A program made the translations under genes and the position numbers. DNA of 39,293 nt from a virus: the IMG/VR virus record IMGVR_UViG_3300042897_001737, positions 1 to 39,293 of that record. One strand, given 5' to 3'. Position 1 is the stretch's first letter. The number at the start of each line of letters is the position of its first letter. The notes below the pieces were generated by a model, which was not told where the DNA came from, ran no database searches, and saw nothing but the letters and a program-made list of their open reading frames with translations. This document shows, piece after piece, positions 7,243-18,400 of this stretch.

Positions 7243-7610
7243 AATTCCTTCCCCCCTTGCTGGTGATAGGCTTCCAGGCGGCGGATGCGCCGGTCATAGT
7301 CAGTGAACCGGCTGTCGAGCCCTTCGCCCTGCGCCTTCTGGCGTTCGTCCATCCGCGCCAGCGTTTGCTGCATGTCGTTGACGCTGCTCACCAGCCAGAA
7401 GAACAGCGCGATTATCCCCGCCGTCAGGATTGCGGTGATGATGCCACCAGCCCACTTCATCAAAGCCGGCATCTCCACCTTGGTTTCTTGCTGCAACAGC
7501 GCGCGATCGACACGCGAAAGAACCGGCGCAATCTCCGCCAATGCGATGTCGGCGGCCTGCTGGGCCATCTGGCGCACCGCCGCCAGTGCTGCGGGATCGG
7601 TGGCGCTCAT
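7239..7610 (-). CDS. single-span membrane protein with coiled coil, lysis-associated
   Basis: The 123-residue protein has an N-terminal helical region, one strong membrane span (WAGGIITAILTAGIIALFFW, about residues 53-72) and a C-terminal helix (VNDMQQTLARMDERQKAQGE) that would form a coiled coil. Such proteins are common next to holins and resemble XhlA-type or antiholin-like accessory proteins; no specific family is certain. The ATG overlaps the stop of the SDR-like gene (ATGA at 7607-7610), and its own TGA overlaps the holin GTG. It is therefore part of the lysis operon. Confidence 0.65.
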   Translation of the reverse strand: MSATDPAALAAVRQMAQQAADIALAEIAPVLSRVDRALLQQETKVEMPALMKWAGGIITAILTAGIIALFFWLVSSVNDMQQTLARMDERQKAQGEGLDSRFTDYDRRIRRLEAYHQQGGKEL

Positions 7611-8110
7611 GACCGTTCCCGTCCAGCGAGAGGATGGAGAATGCGAAAGCCGATCGGTGCGTCAAGCGCCTCCAGATAGACGGCAAGGATCTGGCTCAGC
7701 GCCATTTCATACCAGGCACCGGGCGGCGTCTCACGGCCATAGCCGCCCATGCGGATCGACACGGCGGCCCGGCCTGGCATCTTCGCCCAGGCCTCCAACA
7801 TCGCTTCGCAGGCCAGCTTGTGGGCCGCATAATAGTTGATCGGGCTGACTGCGCCGAACGAGCTGGTGAAGATGATCCGTCGCGCCTGCTGCTGGCTCAT
7901 CATCATGTCGAGGAAGGATGCGGTCAGGAACGCCTGATCCTCCAGCCGTCCATGGGTTTCGCTGTCGCCGGTCGCCGCGCACCAGATGACGGTGTCCGCC
8001 TCGATCGCCGGTTCGCCTCGCTCGACGGACTTCGCGCCCAGCGCCTCGCACAGGATGCGGCCGATCCGGCCGGCACCGCCATAGACGATGATGGGGGACG
8101 GCGCCGTCAT
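7607..8110 (-). CDS. short NAD(P)-binding SDR/epimerase-like protein
   Basis: The 167-residue protein starts with a Rossmann nucleotide-binding loop (IIVYGGAGRIGRILCEALG, glycines near 11-17). It continues with VIWCAATGDS, IIFTSSFG (Ser83-84) and NYYAAHK, which gives the Tyr94-x3-Lys98 pair of short-chain dehydrogenases/epimerases. It is shorter than usual for extended SDRs (about 300 residues) and lacks most of the substrate domain. The ATG at 8110 is chosen because it overlaps the tail-spike stop (ATGA) and places the Rossmann strand at the N-terminus. An SDR gene between a tail spike and a lysis cassette is odd; it might alter a host surface sugar or cofactor, but this is inference. Confidence 0.7.
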   Translation of the reverse strand: MTAPSPIIVYGGAGRIGRILCEALGAKSVERGEPAIEADTVIWCAATGDSETHGRLEDQAFLTASFLDMMMSQQQARRIIFTSSFGAVSPINYYAAHKLACEAMLEAWAKMPGRAAVSIRMGGYGRETPPGAWYEMALSQILAVYLEALDAPIGFRILHPLAGRERS

Positions 8111-10122
8111 GCCGGATCTATCAGTGCTGCGATCAGCAGCGGAATGAGGCGGCTGTAATCCACGACCCACGGCATGAAATTCGGCTCGCCCGGCTCGCCA
8201 TGGCCTGGCGTCACCGCATCCGGATAGACCTGATACAGTTCCTGCGCGAAGGCGCCGATCGACTGCTCCCCGGTCGCGATCCACCGATAGTTGCGGATCA
8301 CGATGTCTTGCAGGATCGCCCGCGCATCGGCGCCCGACACGATGCCTAACCCCTCTTTCAGCCGTTCGTCCGAAGTCGTGTTGTAGGCAGTGGCGCTAGC
8401 TGTTGTGGAAACGGTCCCCACAATCACGCCATTGCGCTGCATGACTATCGCGCCGCCATCGGAGTCCTGGCGATCTACGATCATGGCCGGCGCGCCCATG
8501 TTGACAGCATGGATCGCGGAGGAGGTAACGGCGGTGAGTTCAAAGTCACCGACGCCAAACAGTGAAGTCTTCAGCAATCCGCTACTCGGATTGCGCATGA
8601 ACTTGCCCCTGATGCCGTCTCTCGTGTTCTGCGAAATGATCACGGCGCGAGCTTGGGCAGTGCCACTTTCCACCGGCATGACGAGGCAGTCATGCAGGTT
8701 CTGGAAGTTGTTGCCTGATATCACCCCTTCCCGCGTCTGCTGGCCTGCGGTCACCGTGCCAACATTCATCATTTTGATGCCGTCAACGATGATGTCGGTA
8801 TCGTTCGACACGTTACCCCGGATCGAATTGCCGACGATGCTAAACGAATAGACCTGATTTAGCTCTATCAGTGTCGCCGTACCGCCGTCAGTCCGACCAT
8901 TGCGGTAGCTAACCTCGTTGCCGACGAACAGCAACTGACGCGCATTGATGACGCGGAACTGGCAATTCGACACGCCTAGATGGTTGAAGCGTATCCGGTA
9001 CTGATTTACCTTGGTGATGACGTTGATGTAGCTGAGGCCATCATAGCAGACTTGGAAATCATTGCTTTCCGCGTTGCTGCCCTCGACATTGTAGATCTTC
9101 GCGCCATCGTAAAAGCCGAAGATGATATTCCGGTACAGCTGGAAATTGGCGAGCGTCCGCACCGCTTGATCAGGCACACTGACACCGATCGACCCTGTGA
9201 CGAAATGCGCCGGCAGGAGTGCGCCAGATCCGTTCGTCGTGTAGCCGTATATCTCGTTATCGCTCACCTCCGTCGCGAGCGGGAAGCGACAAATGACGCC
9301 GTTCTTCCAGCCATAGGGCAAGCCCAGACCACGGCCGATACGATTGAAGCGAACGCTGGTGCGCGCGTCGAAGAAGGATCGATCGACGGCCGAGCCGGAA
9401 ATCGCGTCATTATCGATATCGATCCCGTCGGACAGGCCGGCCCCGCTCGGCACCAGGTCCATGCCCTCGATCTTCACATAGTCGGTCCAGGCCGACCGAG
9501 TGACCTTGATGCCTTCGGTCGCGCCGCCTTGCGTCCAGTTGATCCCGCACTTGCCCTTGCCGGCGCCAATGATGACCAGGCCACCGGTGCGCGTCAGCTT
9601 TGCACTGACATTACAATAAATATCGTGGCGCATCGGCTTGCCATAGGCGAACGCCGCCTGCATCGCCGCAGTGCTGTCACCGGTAGGCAGCACGCCGAAA
9701 TGCCGGGTATTAATCACATCGTCCGCCGGCTCCCAGCCCGGCAGATCCGGGATGGCCGTCGAACCCGTCACGCGCCGATAGGCAAGCCCGTCGGCTTGCA
9801 CCACGGCCCCGGCCGCCCACAGGATAGGCGTAATCGTCGCGAGCTTCGTCCGCGTCAGCCCGTCGATCCGATTGAGCTGGTCGACCGACTGCTGGACGGT
9901 GCCGCCGCCTTCGACGCCGATGAGGCCGGCGCCCTTGCCGGCGGCGAACGACTTAAGATCTGGCGCGACCTGCGCCTGCACACCGCCCGGCGTGACGCCG
10001 TCGCCCACGCGAATGAAGCCGTCGATGTCAACGACCATATAGGCGAAGGGCAGAACGGTCGCATCCAGCACCGCCTGATTTTCCGGCGTCGTGACATGGG
10101 GAGGGCGACGAGCATAGGTCAT
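8107..10122 (-). CDS. tail spike/fibre with C-terminal S74 chaperone
   Basis: The 671-residue protein ends in an intramolecular chaperone of the peptidase S74 family: TTSDERLKEGLGIVSG, then AILQDIVIRNYRW, GAFAQELYQVYPDAV and a final helical tail. Such domains trimerise the fibre and cut themselves off at the Ser of the SDERLK motif. The middle part has many Asn/Gly-rich strands (VSDNEIYGYTTNG, FVGNEVSYRN, SIVGNSIRGN), which fit a right-handed beta-helix. The start chosen overlaps the previous stop (ATGA at 10119-10122); an in-frame ATG five codons upstream has no better ribosome site. It is likely a receptor-binding or polysaccharide-degrading spike. Confidence 0.85.
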   Translation of the reverse strand: MTYARRPPHVTTPENQAVLDATVLPFAYMVVDIDGFIRVGDGVTPGGVQAQVAPDLKSFAAGKGAGLIGVEGGGTVQQSVDQLNRIDGLTRTKLATITPILWAAGAVVQADGLAYRRVTGSTAIPDLPGWEPADDVINTRHFGVLPTGDSTAAMQAAFAYGKPMRHDIYCNVSAKLTRTGGLVIIGAGKGKCGINWTQGGATEGIKVTRSAWTDYVKIEGMDLVPSGAGLSDGIDIDNDAISGSAVDRSFFDARTSVRFNRIGRGLGLPYGWKNGVICRFPLATEVSDNEIYGYTTNGSGALLPAHFVTGSIGVSVPDQAVRTLANFQLYRNIIFGFYDGAKIYNVEGSNAESNDFQVCYDGLSYINVITKVNQYRIRFNHLGVSNCQFRVINARQLLFVGNEVSYRNGRTDGGTATLIELNQVYSFSIVGNSIRGNVSNDTDIIVDGIKMMNVGTVTAGQQTREGVISGNNFQNLHDCLVMPVESGTAQARAVIISQNTRDGIRGKFMRNPSSGLLKTSLFGVGDFELTAVTSSAIHAVNMGAPAMIVDRQDSDGGAIVMQRNGVIVGTVSTTASATAYNTTSDERLKEGLGIVSGADARAILQDIVIRNYRWIATGEQSIGAFAQELYQVYPDAVTPGHGEPGEPNFMPWVVDYSRLIPLLIAALIDPA

Positions 10123-12095
10123 CCGATCGATACCCATCCGGTTGTGCCGGTGCCGCTTCCCTTGCGATAGGTTGCGCCCGGCGTGAGAAAGAGGGAGGCC
10201 GGCGGTGCGGCGAAAGCGCCCTCCGGACTGGCGGAGCCTTCGGCGATCACCACGCCGCCCGGCATCTCGATCACATTGCCGACGATGACACTGCCGGAAG
10301 CCTTGATCGCGCCGACGACGTGCAGCTGCTCATCAGGGTCAACCGTGCCGATGCCGATCTTGCCGGATGACGTCGTGTGCCGGATGGAGTTCGAGCTGCT
10401 TTCGTTGATGACCTCGGTCGAGCAACCACGGATGTCGTTGCAGAAGCCCAGCAGGGTGGCGACCGTATAGGGATCGAGATAGATGCCCACGGTCGTGCCT
10501 GCGCCGCCGCCATAGACGCTGTTCAGATCAATCGACACGTTCGAGGTGGCGAGCGGATTGCCGGCCGTCCCGCGCACGGCAATCGCGGTGCGGACCGGCG
10601 CAGCGCCGTCCAGCAGAAAGACCTGATTGCCGAAGATGGTCGCCACCAGCGGCTGTTCGGTCGCTTTCGTGTCGATCGCCACGAAATTGGCGACGTTCCA
10701 GCCGCCGCCCTGATTGTAGAAGAGGTTGCCGCTGATCGTGTACTGAACGATGCCGATCGTCCAGATGCCCTTTTCCTCGCAGTTGAAATGATTGCCGATC
10801 GCGACCAGGCTTGGTTCTGCCGCACCGGCATCCGCCTGCCAGTCGATGCCGCGCCGGCACACGATCACGGTGCTGTTGAACACCTTGATGCCCTCAATCG
10901 AGCCGCGAATTTGCAGCGCGACCGGGACGAAGGTCACCAGCATGCGGTTGACCAGCAGGTCCGCCTTGGTCTGGCCTGTCTTGGCGTCGACCAGGAAGGC
11001 GCCTTGGCCGGGCGGCGGCACAATGCCCCGCGCGCCCACCACGACGACATTGTCGAGCGTCACATTGGAGCAGCCCAGGAACTCGGCCGCCCATTTGAAA
11101 CCGGACTGCGGATCTGTGCCGGAGAAGAAACAGTCGCGAACAACCGCGCCGATCGCCACGCCGCCCGTATTGGCGGTGATATCGACCACCAGCGGCGAGA
11201 CGGGGGACAGGCCGCCGGACATGAACCGCATGCCCCGCACTTCGACCGTGCAACCTTCGTAATCGTCGTCGGATCCTGCGCCCAGCATCACCTTCACCTG
11301 AGCGGTGGATCCGATGCAGATGAGCCGCGACAGGCCCATGCCTTCACCGACAAAGCTGACGGACTGGGTGAAGATGATGGGCTGGGTGACGATGACCGTT
11401 CGGTGGCCCCAATGGATCGCGGCGCCGCGCGGCAATCCATTGACGAACGCCGCCAGCCGCAGCATTGCCGCCGTCTGATCGATTATGGCGCTGTTGACGA
11501 TCCCGAACTTGCCGGGGTCGATGCGCTCGGTCGAAAACCAGTCGAACGGGTCTCCGGTCAACAGCGGATCGTCAGGCGTCCATTCGCCGTCATCCGTCAC
11601 CATGCGATTGGCGAAGTCGACATCGACCATGGTGACTCCGCCGCCCGCGTCGAATGACATCACCTTGCCGCTTCGTGCGGCAACCGAAGGCAGATTCAGG
11701 ATACCTTCTTCGCCGAACGGGGCCTGCATGGCCCGGTTGCCCTGGCTTTTCAGGAAAATATTCTGGACTGCCAGCCGCTCGAATGACGGGTTGAGGGTGC
11801 GCGGATTGAACGCGGTCACCGAACCCAGATCAATCCCGACACCAAAATCTGGCACCGATGCGATAAGGAAGACGGGAAGCTCTGCCGCCGATGGCGGCGC
11901 GTCGAAGACGATCGATCCGCCATCAGCATTGGTTGCAGGAACGATGGAGAAACTGAAGCCGACAATTACATCGCCATCCTCATTGACGATCTGCACCTCA
12001 CTGGTCGACATGGTGCGGAAGGTAAACGGGAACGAGGTCGTGACCCCGTTCGGGTAGAACGGGCCGTCATAGGCATTGGTATTGGTGACACCCAT
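10119..12095 (-). CDS. tail fibre/spike with T7-gp17-like head-binding N-terminus
   Basis: A 658-residue protein. The first about 150 residues (YDGPFYPNGVTTSFPFTFR, then QIVNEDGDVIVGFSF and GGSIVFDAPPS) follow the pattern of podovirus tail-fibre N-terminal domains that dock on the tail. The rest is Gly/Asn/Val-rich and probably a beta-helix (NVTLDNVVVVGARG, LVAIGNHFN, YTISGNLFYNQ). The C-terminus (GKIGIGTVDPDEQLHVVGAI) resembles the pre-S74 region of other fibres but no S74 domain follows. It lies directly upstream of a second fibre gene that has one, so this protein could be the adaptor that carries the next. A GGGA lies before the ATG. Confidence 0.82.
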   Translation of the reverse strand: MGVTNTNAYDGPFYPNGVTTSFPFTFRTMSTSEVQIVNEDGDVIVGFSFSIVPATNADGGSIVFDAPPSAAELPVFLIASVPDFGVGIDLGSVTAFNPRTLNPSFERLAVQNIFLKSQGNRAMQAPFGEEGILNLPSVAARSGKVMSFDAGGGVTMVDVDFANRMVTDDGEWTPDDPLLTGDPFDWFSTERIDPGKFGIVNSAIIDQTAAMLRLAAFVNGLPRGAAIHWGHRTVIVTQPIIFTQSVSFVGEGMGLSRLICIGSTAQVKVMLGAGSDDDYEGCTVEVRGMRFMSGGLSPVSPLVVDITANTGGVAIGAVVRDCFFSGTDPQSGFKWAAEFLGCSNVTLDNVVVVGARGIVPPPGQGAFLVDAKTGQTKADLLVNRMLVTFVPVALQIRGSIEGIKVFNSTVIVCRRGIDWQADAGAAEPSLVAIGNHFNCEEKGIWTIGIVQYTISGNLFYNQGGGWNVANFVAIDTKATEQPLVATIFGNQVFLLDGAAPVRTAIAVRGTAGNPLATSNVSIDLNSVYGGGAGTTVGIYLDPYTVATLLGFCNDIRGCSTEVINESSSNSIRHTTSSGKIGIGTVDPDEQLHVVGAIKASGSVIVGNVIEMPGGVVIAEGSASPEGAFAAPPASLFLTPGATYRKGSGTGTTGWVSIG

Positions 12096-12197
12096 TCAAT
12101 CGGTCCCGCGTTGAGGCGGGTACCCAACTAGCCCATGCGGGCGCGGGCTTGCATAGATGAGGGGCGCTTTCTACCAGTGCGGAGAGGGAGTTTGACG

Positions 12198-12473
12198 ATG
12201 AACGAACCAGCGAATGCATCTCGCTCGATAACGAAAGAAGTCTGCACCCTATTCTTCGTCGCGTGGGCGACCGGGGTCGCTGCTATGCTTGGGCGCGGAC
12301 AGTTGACTCCGATCGAGGGCCTTGGCTTCGGTATTCCTCTTTTTGCGTTGGGAACCGTCGTCCTATTTGCGCGGCGCTCGTCGGAATCTCGGCTTCGCTC
12401 GGCAGTGATCACTATCATTATCCTGGGGGCTCTAGCCGGCTACGGCCTGTATTACGGCGCTACTCGGACTTAG
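12198..12473 (+). CDS. three-span membrane protein, candidate moron
   Basis: The only plus-strand gene inside the minus-strand late block. It encodes 91 residues, MNEPANASRSITKEVC and onward, with three hydrophobic segments (about 17-33, 41-59 and 68-88). A good ribosome site GGAGAGGGAG lies eight bases before the ATG. A possible promoter is TTGCAT, 17 bases, TACCAG around 12149-12177, which is weak. It ends 14 bases inside the 3' end of the ejection-protein gene, head to head. Codons look less GC-biased than in the neighbours. Small membrane proteins encoded this way are often lysogenic-conversion or superinfection-exclusion factors; no family is recognised. Confidence 0.68.
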   Translation: MNEPANASRSITKEVCTLFFVAWATGVAAMLGRGQLTPIEGLGFGIPLFALGTVVLFARRSSESRLRSAVITIIILGALAGYGLYYGATRT

Positions 12474-15400
12474 CCTTCCCCTTCGTCAGCCCGCGATACC
12501 ATTCGGCCGCGGTTTCCGGATCCTGCTCGCCATTGGCGACGTCGACAAGGAACTGCGTGGACGTAGCGATCTGCCCCGGCACCAGCCCGGTCCAATAGCC
12601 CGCCACCTCCAGCGCGTTGCGCACCGGCCGCTTCGCGTCCTCGCCCTCGATCATCTTATGGACGTCGCGCGCTGATTCTACGAGCGACTGGAACGAGCGC
12701 TGGATCGGCGTGAACTGATAGTCGAACGGCTTGCCCCCGGTCAGACCCTCGACCAGCGGCGAGGCGACATCGCGGACGCCGGGGATCGGCCCGAGCGACT
12801 GGAACAACATCTGCTTGAACGCCCAAAAGCCCCAGTCCTCGTCATCGCCGGGACCGTTGCCGCCCAGAATCTGCGCCATGAGCGGCGGTACGACGATCAG
12901 CCACCAGGCGCGCGCCAGCACCGCCGGCACATCGCCGACCTTTCGGATGCCGGCGATATCGCGGCCCAGCGTGCGCTGGCGCTGATAGAAGGCGCTCATA
13001 TAGCTGTAGAACATCGTCATGAGCTTGAGCGCCTGGCCCCACTGGCCAGTGCCGCGCGCGATCGCCGCCAGATCCTTGGGCGAGCCGGAGCCCTGCGACA
13101 TGCGCACCGCCTTGTCGGCCGCATAGACCGACGCCTCTTCATCCATGCCGGCCGCCTGCGCCTTGTTATAGGCGCCGATCCATGTGGGCACGACAACCAT
13201 GCGGTCCATATAGCCGATGCCATGGAAGGCGAAGCGCTTGGCCGCGTCCAGCTTCTGGCCGCGCCCCTGCATCTGCTGGAGTGTCAGGCGGATGTCGCGA
13301 TCGAGCGTGTCCATGCGCGAGCGCACCTCGCCCGACTTCGCCATGACGGTGTTGAAGGTGTCGATCGGATGCGCGGTCGCCTGCGCAATGCCAGCCGTCA
13401 CCCACTTCGCGCCGACATATTCGAAGCTGTTGGAATAGCCCGCGAGCTGCGTCACCATCGTGGTGAAGCGAAAGCCCATGCCCACGACCGTCGCATTCGA
13501 CCGCAGCTTCTGCATGAAGGCACCCACGCCCTCATTGCCGGCCCGCTCCATCGCCCAGCTGTTGGCCACATATTTGAGCCAGGGGCGGAACTGCTTGCGG
13601 ATCTCGGGACCGAGCGTGTCGTCGATGGCGCGCATGACGCGCTCGGCGCGCAGGAACTTGTCCGCCTGGATGATCGCCTCGCGGTGGGTGATATCGTGGA
13701 TCACCTCGCCCAGGTGGCGATTGATGACACCCAGCTGCAGCAGGATCGGCCGCTTGACCTTCTCGCTGCGATCCTTGGTCGACGAGGCGCGCGTGCTCGC
13801 GCGAGTGTATCCCGCTTCCAGCAGGTCCGATCCCTTGCCTGCATGCTCCTCCGCCGCATAGCTTTTGGCGCTGTCGTAGATGGCCGGGTAATAGCCGCCG
13901 CGGAAGGTGCCGTGCGGGGTGACCACCTCCAGCGCCTCGACCTTGTCCGGCTCCACGCCATTGACGCGCCGCTCCATCGCCGCCGTTTGCGGCCAGAGCG
14001 TTTCGACGATGTCCCAGATATTCTGGACGAATTGCCAATCCTGCTCGGTCAGTTCACGGTTGAGCACTTCGCGCACTGACGTCTCGCGCCAGCCGTAGCC
14101 GTCGACCAGGCGCTGGATATTGCCCTCGTTACCCATGTTGAGCGCCATGGCGATCAACTGCTCGCGCTTCATTTGGTAGGGCTGGCCAGTGTCACGGTTG
14201 AACAGCGCCGGATCGGAGAATCGCTCCGACCAGCGGCGCAGCTGCTTGCGGTCGATCTTGGCGAATTCGGCGCGGACGCGGGCATGATAGTCCGCGACCA
14301 TGGCATTCTCGCGATCCTGCGCGTCGGCGAGCGGGCGGAAGACAATCCGGTTGAACACGCCGTTGCTGTTGCCAGCGTCGAGCCAGTCGAACACCTGCTC
14401 CATCTTCAGCAGGGAGGCGTCGAACGCCGCGATCTTGCCCTTGATGTTGTCCCACTGACTGGGCTCCATCAGGTCGGACGGCGGGCGCTGCTTCATCGCG
14501 GACAAGCCGGTCACCGCCTCCGACACGACCAGCTCGAAATCGGCATGCTCCCGGCCGTCCAGCAGCGTCTGCTTGAGCTTGCCAAGGTGAATGATCTGCT
14601 TCACTGCCTCATCGAGCCCGATCAGCTTCTCGACCGTCAGGCGCGACCAGTGCGTCTTGCCGAGCGATTCCGCGAAGGAAGGCGGCACGACGACGTCATA
14701 GCCCTCTGCCTGGCGCTGCGCCGCCCAGGCCTCGAAGCTCTCCTGTCGGTTCAGCGAGCGCTGGGTGCGCTCCTTCATCTCGACCTGTTCGAGCAGCAGC
14801 TGCGCGCGCTCCAGATAATCCTGATCGACCGACTTGACCGTGCGCCGCTTGGCCCATTTCTCCAGCCGGCCGACCGCTTCGTCCACCATGTCGGCGCCAC
14901 GCCGCGCGGCCGCGACCAGCGCATTGTTGAGCATCTGGCTCTGCTTCTGGCGGAACGCTTCGTCATGGTCGCCCGCGATCACGGCTTCCATCGCCGCCTT
15001 GCCCGCCTTCGCCGCGGCGCGCTCATAGCGGATGATGGCCGAACGGCTGGCAACTTCACGGACCTTGCCTTCCATCACCTGCCGCTCGGCCCAGCTTTTC
15101 GCCACGCTATAGGGGGTGACGCGCTGCCCGGTCATCCGGCCCAGCACGCGCAGTTCCGCGCCCATCACCTCACCCATGCGGTCCGACTGGACGGCGGCCA
15201 GCGCCTCTTCCTGGATACTGCCATCGGTGAACGGGTCGCCATAGCGCTCCAGCATGATCTGGCTGACTTCCTGGTCGATCATCGCCTTGCGCACCGACCG
15301 CTTGTCACCATTCTCCCGCATCTCGCGCCGGCGGACCTCGATGCCCATGAGCGTGCGGACCATGTCGTCGGCCGACAGGAAACCCGCTATCTCCGCGACG

Positions 15401-18400
15401 TCGTCGGGGCTGGCGCCGTTCTCGCGGTGGACCGGCGGCACTTGGCGCGGCAGCATGCCGGTCGCGTCCTCGCCGTAATTGTCGCGCACCCATTCGCTAT
15501 CCATGGGACTGACCTTGAGCAGCTGCAGCGCGCGGAACTCGGGCAGGGCATCGATGCGGGCGGTGACGGTGTCGCGCACATCCTCTTCGCGCTCGCGCCA
15601 TTCCTTCGTGACGCGGCGCTTCACCGCGTTCATCGTCTTGGCCAGCATGCGGTCCTGCGCCTCTTCGCGCGCGGTCGCGGTCAGGCCCTGATAGGCGGCA
15701 TATTCCGCCGCCGTCATCGATGGAGGCTTATCGGGGAAGAGTGCTTCGAGATTCTGCGCCGCGATCGCGTCGGCCATCTCCTCGTCCGAGGCGACCAGTC
15801 GGTCCATCACGCCGCGCACATCGTCGCTAATCTCGGAGCGCAGGCGTGAGACGCTGTTATAAAGCGAGATCATCCAGGCCTTGAAGGTCTGGAACATGCG
15901 CTGCATGCCGGGGGAGGGGGCCTTGCCCTCCATCAGGTAGCGTTCGACGCCGCGCGCCCAAAGCTCATGCGCATCGACCGGGATCTTGCCATTCTCGATC
16001 GGGTGACCGGCGGCGGCGAACCAGTCCTGCACGATCTGCCAGTCGTCGCGCACCTGCTGCGGCGCTTCCGGGTCGGCCGCGTCTTCGCGCAACTCCTCCA
16101 GCCACAGGTGGCCGGCCTCATGGAGAAAGGTGGACTGGTCCTGCGTCTGGAACAGCTCGATGATAGCGCTGGCGCTCTGGCCGCCGGGGAACAGGATGCG
16201 GCCGCGCGGGCTGTCCTCGCCCTGCATGAGCGCGTCGCCCTGCGCCTGTTCGGCGGCATAGGCTTCCACGGCGGCGCGGATATCTCGGCGGCTGGCCGCG
16301 TCCGGATCGATCCCGCGACTCTCCAGCAGCGCGCGCAGCTCATTGGCGGCATCGCGCACCGAGCGCTCGCGCGCGACCAGGTGGCGATCGCGACCGGCCA
16401 CACCTTCGGCGACCGCATCGATCAGGTCGTTGGCGCTGGGTCGCTCCGCCATCTCCGGGAAATAGCCCGCTTCCCACGCGCGGGCCGCCCAGGCGTCGGC
16501 GCTATACTCATTCTCCCCAAGGCCGCCCTCGTCGATCAGCTCGCCCTGATCCTTCACCAGCTTGCGCCGGCCGGGCTTCCCCCTGTGCCAGGCGTCGGCG
16601 CCCATGGCGCGCAGGTCGCCGCCAGTGTCGACGATGCCGCCGCCGCGCGCGATGAAGTCCATCAGCGACGGGCCCAGATTCTGCGAGGCGTCCTTCTGGC
16701 GCTTCATGACGTCGATCGCGACGTCGAGCTGGTCCGCCTTCTGGATGGCGGCGATGTTCTCCGGCAGTACCTGCCGCACCTGCAGCGCGTCATATTCGGT
16801 GCCGGTCAGCTCGCGCCCCATGCGGCTGGCGCGCGTTACGGCGCGCTGGGTCAGAAACTCGGCATTCTGCTGCGCCATCGATGGCGACATGCCGGCGGTG
16901 GTCAGCTTCTCGACGATCGACTGGAGCAGCTTTTCGCGTGGAGCGCCGAGCGCGCGGGCAGCGCGCTCCTCGTCGGCCATGCGGTCGGTCAGGTCCGCCA
17001 TGACATCGGCCATGGCCTCGTCGAAGGTCTGCGCCTCGCGACGCGACATGCCGCCAGCCGACAGGCGCATATCCTCCTTCAGCGCGTCCCATGCCGGCGT
17101 GCCAGCCAGTTCCGACACGGCCGTCTCGACCGGCAACACCCAGTCCCCGCCGGTAACGACCGCGTCGTCAATCTCGGAGCGCCAGCGGTCGAAGTCGCCG
17201 TCATAGGCATCGCTCTGCATGTAGGCCTGCACGGCCTCGGCGGGGATGTAGACATTGTCCGCGTCGGCATCGTCCGCCATCTCGCGCACCAGGTCGGCGA
17301 ACGCTACGGAGTCGCGCGCCTTCAGCTTCGACCCGGCAACAGCGTCTCCCATCTGATCGAGCGCAACTGCCTCACTCTGGGCCCGACGCGCGGCGATGAC
17401 GCGGTCAGCCATCTTGCCGGCAGCGCGCGCCGTGCGCTCGGTCGCCAGCGTGATACCGGCGGTCGCGCCAACGCCACCGACGGTAGCGACAAGAGTGGCC
17501 GCCGCCGCCTCCGGCCGTTCAGCCAGATATTCGCTGAAGGGCTTATCCGGGTTGAGTGCCGCCCACTCATTGAGATCCTGAAGGATAGTCGCGATCTGCT
17601 CGCCAGGGATCTCGGACTTGATCTGATTCCAGAAGGTTCGAAGGATCGGCGATTTGCCGGCCACATCGGAGACCAGATGCCCGATCGGCAGACGCTCTGT
17701 CGCCACTTCGATCAAGCCCTGAGACAGTGCGTAAACGCCGGCGCCCATGGTCGACAAGCCACTGGCTCGCGCCTTAACATATTCGCCGCCGCTGGTCGTG
17801 AGACCTGCCACGCTTGCGCCGGCGGTCGGCCCCGCCAGCAAGCCGACCCCGACCGACGCGAGCGAAGTAGGCACGCTTTCAATGCCCTGTAGCAGGTTGC
17901 GCGCCGTCCAGTTCTCGACCTCCGGGCGAGCGCCAGCGGCCATTTGCTGACCTTCGCGCGCGCGGCCGAGTGCAAAATCGGACACTATCTGCGGAATGGA
18001 GCGAACCCCGGCGCGTCGTTCACCCTCAGAACTGGGCGTGAGCAAACTGAGCGTGTCAGCCGCGCCGCCGATCGCCCCCCATATGCGGCTGGTCGCTTGG
18101 AATAAGCCGGCCTCCAACGATTTTCCGACATTGCGGATGCCATAGAAAGCTTTGCCTAAAAGGCTCAGACTGGAATAGTCGTCTGCGCCCGCCGCCATCC
18201 CGCGCGGGTTCTGTTCCGCCCACCGCGCGATCGCGCCATTATCCCGCTGCAGAGTCGCGGCGCGGTTTATTTGCGCCGTCCGATCGAGCGCTTGCAGATT
18301 TGCGTCCGCCTGGCTTGGCGTGACACCGAAGGTGCGCGCGAGGCCGTTCGCTTTCGCAGTTGCGTCGGGATCGGGCAGCTGGCGCAGCGCGGTCGTGCGG

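Noticed and set aside
8980-10170. Long plus-strand frame of 396 codons over the tail-spike gene, and others like it at 10377, 14173, 15967, 18271, 22118 and 28204
   Set aside because: All lie antisense to recognised genes, lack good ribosome sites and have the composition of shadow frames.
10119-12095. Possible diversity-generating retroelement target, since the capsid module resembles BPP-1
   Set aside because: No reverse transcriptase, template repeat or Mtd-like C-type lectin end is seen in the window; the fibre genes are beta-helix/S74 type.
12128-12418. Minus-strand frame of 96 codons antisense to the moron candidate
   Set aside because: No hydrophobic or domain pattern and no ribosome site, whereas the plus-strand frame has both membrane spans and a strong site.
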